Below, one piece after another: positions 7,201 to 8,375 of a stretch of 8,375 nucleotides of DNA; within the stretch, counting starts at the first letter, position 1, and every line of letters begins with the position of its first letter. The DNA comes from an uncultured Syntrophobacteraceae bacterium (GTDB lineage Bacteria; Desulfobacterota; Syntrophobacteria; Syntrophobacterales; Syntrophobacteraceae). Location of the stretch: assembly GCA_937889795.1 (NCBI GenBank), contig CALBZH010000137.1, positions 1-8,375 on the forward strand. Direction: 5' to 3'. Position numbers and translations under genes: made by a program. Under the pieces are notes generated by a model that ran no database searches, had not been told where the DNA came from, and saw only the letters and a program-made list of their open reading frames with translations.

Positions 7201-7753
7201 GGCGGTCGCCTATTCCATCATGAAAGGCCACGGCGGAACGATTACCGTCGACTCCGAGCCCGGTAAGGGGACCACATTTCGACTCTACCTGCCGGCTAGG
7301 GTGGAGAGGCTTGCGGAGGAGCGGACCCCATGCCAGGGGTTTGGCGCAACGTCCGAGGGCATGCGCGTGCTCGTCATGGACGATGAGGAAATGGTGAGAA
7401 ACGTCGTCGGAGCGATGTTGAGGCTTCTAGGGTGCGACGTCGCCTTCGCTCGAGATGGGGTAGAGGTGGTGAACGTCTATGCGCGGGCCGTTCGGGAAAA
7501 GCACCCGTTTGACTTCGTCATTCTGGACCTAACGGTCCCCGGCGGAATGGGTGGCAAGGAAGCGATTCGTGAGCTGAAGCGCATCGACCCCTCTGTTCGG
7601 GCCATCGTATCCAGCGGCTATTCCAACAACCCCATCATGGCCCATTACGAAGAGCATGGCTTCGTGGGTATCGTCACCAAGCCCTTCAACCTGGCTCAGC
7701 TGAAGGAGGTCTTTCGCACTGCCCGTCAGAGCTCGCCTGCGGAGCCCTGTTGA
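4205..7753 (+). CDS. Membrane hybrid histidine kinase (dCache-HAMP-GAF-PAS-PAS-HisKA-HATPase-REC)
   Basis: Inner-membrane sensor kinase of 1182 residues. Order seen: TM1 (about 14-37); periplasmic double-Cache-like sensor (38-281) with MDRNGYEVCKLSR and YAYIVDSRGLLIAYED strands; TM2 (282-307); HAMP (309-360); coiled coil (361-388); GAF (about 389-546); PAS (553-673) and PAS (681-797), each ending in a D-[IL]-T-D-R linker; HisKA with GGIAHDFNNIL and phospho-acceptor His820; HATPase with N-box NNLVINAKQAMPEGG, G1 DHGCGIP (970-976), F-box FDPYFTTK and G2 GSGLGL (994-999); receiver (1053-1172) with acidic pair Asp1059/Asp1060, phospho-acceptor Asp1108 and Lys1159. All catalytic residues are present, so it should be active. 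No DNA-binding or enzymatic output follows, so signalling must pass to a separate phosphotransfer protein or regulator not in the window. It is co-directional and nearly contiguous with the binding lipoprotein, which suggests joint ligand sensing. Confidence 0.95.
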   Translation: MRIVDSFRYGVARTLVTLFLLCGVVPLSLSGMVFLFSYYQSEKRAIGNVQEEIAQRIAASISAHIERASGEIQLFSRVIDAQNPDPRRLSSLAQGFLDLDVAFNIITIMDRNGYEVCKLSRHYTFRPFEMRARGDDPSFLSVLSGNTHFGRIAVSRLSHFTELPVTIPIHDTAGKIAGAVEVGVDVSKLWELISKYRIGKNRYAYIVDSRGLLIAYEDVGPVINSTDLGEIPGVRRLLASQTSAHEYIGLRKERVVGAGAPVLLTGWGVVVEEPLGEAYSGLYALSAVFLLVFAASVSVIVVLGLRFSFTKIVHPIQRLKDETGRIAKGQFDQRVEVSDRLNEIGQLAQAFNAMASDLQKTTVSRDLLLKEITERKKAEQALKLEETRLEALLQINQMVDADLDEIAHVSMEEAVRLTQSSIGYVAFLDSDQTTLTMLAWSKGAMEECWISHKPIVYPVDKTGLWGEAVRQRRPVITNDYEAPNPLKKGIPEGHVPLKRHMNIPVFDGDRIVIVAGVGNKPSDYDQSDVRQLNLLMLGLWRIVQRRAGEDALRESENKLRSIIEHSNNLFYSHTPEHVLTYVSPQTRRFFDCEPEEALVRWMEFATDHPINREAFHLVEHAIESGERCPPYRMELVGKRGRRIWVEVNESPVLEDGRTVSVVGALTDITDRVKAERALRENEEKYRSVVDQTRDWIFLVDSETWRILEANQTMLSMLDYTPAELLGARFHDLTRLEGDRSIQLLRDATREDSHYLGELSFHVRDGRTIQVEVSANMIAFAGKRVLCVVARDLTDRKKMEQELLRAQKIESVGVLAGGIAHDFNNILTAVIGNLSLAREAFKPGDEVSRFLNEMEKACFRAKDLTRQLLTFAKGGAPIKRAASVVHLVKESVTFALRGSNVRPELHVADDLWIADVDEGQLSQVLNNLVINAKQAMPEGGSIVIRAENTVLGGDMRLPLSSGPHLVIAVQDHGCGIPPQHLASIFDPYFTTKETGSGLGLAVAYSIMKGHGGTITVDSEPGKGTTFRLYLPARVERLAEERTPCQGFGATSEGMRVLVMDDEEMVRNVVGAMLRLLGCDVAFARDGVEVVNVYARAVREKHPFDFVILDLTVPGGMGGKEAIRELKRIDPSVRAIVSSGYSNNPIMAHYEEHGFVGIVTKPFNLAQLKEVFRTARQSSPAEPC

Positions 7754-8046
7754 ACCTTCTCCCCTTCGTGGGCATTCGCTCCTCGTCCCTGGCCCACTGG
7801 CCCTGAGCCCATGCCGGGGTCATCGGAGCCCAGCGAAGACGCCGCGCCACCGCACCGTCCCGCTGTGCAGCCGAGAGTCCGGTTTGCATGAGCGTTGGTC
7901 CATGACAACTTGGTGGCCTTATTCCTGCGGCGCCGGGCGCGATTGGCTCGATAACGCATTTCTATCGTGAGTCTGAAGTTCAGGCACAAATAAATGACCA
8001 CGGAACAGACTCCCCAGGTTATCAGTTGATCGATTGTGGGGAACAT
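7726..8046 (-). CDS. Putative small single-helix membrane protein
   Basis: A 106-codon frame starting MFPTIDQLITWGVC. The ATG at 8046 has AGGAG (8057-8053) six bases upstream, a strong ribosome binding site. Residues about 8-24 are hydrophobic (LITWGVCSVVIYLCLNF) and are followed by a strongly basic stretch (MRYRANRARRRRNK, 30-43), predicting one membrane helix with the C-terminal side in the cytoplasm. The part after residue ~50 is rich in Gly/Ala/Ser and looks non-conserved, so the true protein may once have ended earlier. The last 28 bases overlap the 3' end of the kinase gene in the opposite direction. An ATG at 8082 in the same frame would add 12 residues but lies within the inverted-repeat cluster and has a poorer context. 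No family recognised. Confidence 0.45.
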   Translation of the reverse strand: MFPTIDQLITWGVCSVVIYLCLNFRLTIEMRYRANRARRRRNKATKLSWTNAHANRTLGCTAGRCGGAASSLGSDDPGMGSGPVGQGRGANAHEGEKVQQGSAGEL

Positions 8047-8059
8047 GTCAGGCTCCTGT

Positions 8060-8096
8060 CCGCGGCTGCAGCCACTCCGCATATGCGGTTTCGCGG
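8060..8096. repeat. Nested palindromes (potential three-way structure)
   Basis: Two perfect palindromes, GGCTGCAGCC (8064-8073) and CCGCATATGCGG (8077-8088), sit three bases apart and are enclosed by the complementary arms CCGCG (8060-8064) and CGCGG (8092-8096). In RNA this could fold as a small three-way junction, and in DNA as paired operators or a cruciform. It ends two bases before the AGGAG of the small membrane ORF on the minus strand, so it could control that gene. Confidence 0.45.
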
Positions 8097-8107
8097 TCTT
8101 GTCCCGT

Positions 8108-8146
8108 GCTCAGGTGAGCCCAGGCTCCCGCCCCGCGTTACCGGGG
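8108..8146. repeat. Overlapping, mutually exclusive inverted repeats
   Basis: GCTCAGGTGAGC (8108-8119) and GAGCCCAGGCTC (8116-8127) share the central GAGC, so only one of the two hairpins can form at once. A third hairpin, CCCCG-CGTTAC-CGGGG (8131-8146), follows. Such alternation is seen in RNA switches and in the ends of mobile elements, but no known class is recognised. Confidence 0.4.
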
Positions 8147-8225
8147 GATTTCTATCATTTCAATTATATCCTCCTCTATCCCGGTCGTGGACAAGGGGTA
8201 GCTCATTTCTCCGTGCCGAGACCGC

Positions 8226-8360
8226 TTATGGTCCATTCTGTAAGTGCCGCCTGAAAGAACCGAACGAAGCACCATCCACACCAGGAATCCCACCCGCGAG
8301 CTCAGCGCGCTGAAAAGCCCGCAGCAGATTGTCAGGCTCGGCGATTTCCGAAAGGGTCAT
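8226..8360 (-). pseudogene. Reverse-transcriptase N-terminal remnant (group II intron type)
   Basis: A 44-codon frame, MTLSEIAEPDNLLRAFQRAE through GGIPGVDGASFGSFRRHL to NGP-stop, with GAGGGA about ten bases before its ATG. The pattern N-L-x-x-A-[FW]-x-R-[AV]-x(5)-G-x-P-G-V-D-G-x(5)-F-x-x-x-L is that of the N-terminus of group II intron maturases and CRISPR-associated reverse transcriptases, where it precedes the palm. The remaining several hundred residues, including the IPK and YADD boxes, are absent in all frames of the downstream sequence. It is therefore probably a truncated remnant of a retroelement. A genuine 44-residue peptide, or a later programmed or mutational frameshift, is less likely. 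No domain V of a group II intron was recognised downstream. Confidence 0.45.
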
Positions 8361-8375
8361 GTCGTGTTGTCCCTC

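Larger units (their letters stand above)
7754..8375. other. Gene-poor right flank
   Basis: About 620 bases after the kinase stop contain no large open frame. On the minus strand they hold a candidate small membrane protein, an inverted-repeat cluster and a short reverse-transcriptase-like ORF, each listed separately. No intrinsic terminator with a T-run follows the kinase gene; short pairings such as GGCAT (7772-7776) with ATGCC (7811-7815) lack the tract. No tRNA or rRNA was seen. Confidence 0.6.

Noticed and set aside
8097..8225. Group II intron domain V or the rest of the reverse transcriptase downstream of the RT-like fragment
   Set aside because: No AGC/GUUC domain V core was found, and the other frames (for example a 32-codon frame starting MDHKRSRHGEM) show no palm-domain motifs. 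The short GTYR string in one frame is too close to the VDG motif to fit family spacing.
1..8375. CRISPR array, tRNA or rRNA genes, insertion sequence ends
   Set aside because: No regularly spaced direct repeats, no cloverleaf-like sequences and no transposase frames were seen on reading both strands.

Overview
The window comes from a GC-rich bacterial chromosome. Ordinary housekeeping and transport genes lie on the left, a two-gene sensory operon sits in the middle, and the right end is gene-poor with a possible mobile-element remnant. Protein style (a PAS-rich hybrid kinase of the AHDFNN type, a lone branched-chain-amino-acid-type binding lipoprotein, and this PyrF sequence) would fit Nitrospirota or a similar Gram-negative lineage with lipoproteins. 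That placement is an impression and has not been tested by any search.

Layout. Positions 1-1443 (minus) hold the first 481 codons of a Kup-type K+/H+ symporter; its C-terminus lies beyond the left edge. A 336-base spacer follows, with a strong ribosome binding site, small hairpins and a REP-like palindromic fragment. Next is pyrF (1780-2529, minus), encoding orotidine-5'-phosphate decarboxylase, possibly preceded by a short ORF whose stop overlaps the pyrF start as ATGA. The divergent intergenic region (2530-2902) contains a close match to a sigma-54 -24/-12 promoter and, about 90 bases upstream of its predicted start site, a perfect 15-base palindrome of the kind bound by enhancer-binding proteins.

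That promoter faces a tightly spaced pair on the plus strand. The first gene is a periplasmic ligand-binding lipoprotein (2903-4201). Three bases later comes a 1182-residue hybrid histidine kinase (4205-7753) with the order TM, dCache-like sensor, TM, HAMP, GAF, PAS, PAS, HisKA, HATPase and REC. No ABC permease or ATPase is present, so the binding protein may serve as a ligand-sensing partner for the kinase rather than as a transport component. The kinase has no DNA-binding output domain, so its downstream partner must be encoded elsewhere.

The last ~620 bases (7754-8375) contain no large gene. They hold a plausible small one-helix membrane protein on the minus strand (7726-8046), a dense cluster of inverted repeats directly upstream of it (8060-8147), and a 44-codon ORF (8226-8360, minus) whose sequence resembles the N-terminus of group II-intron-type reverse transcriptases and then stops. 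This corner is the most likely place for an eroded mobile element or an unrecognised small system.
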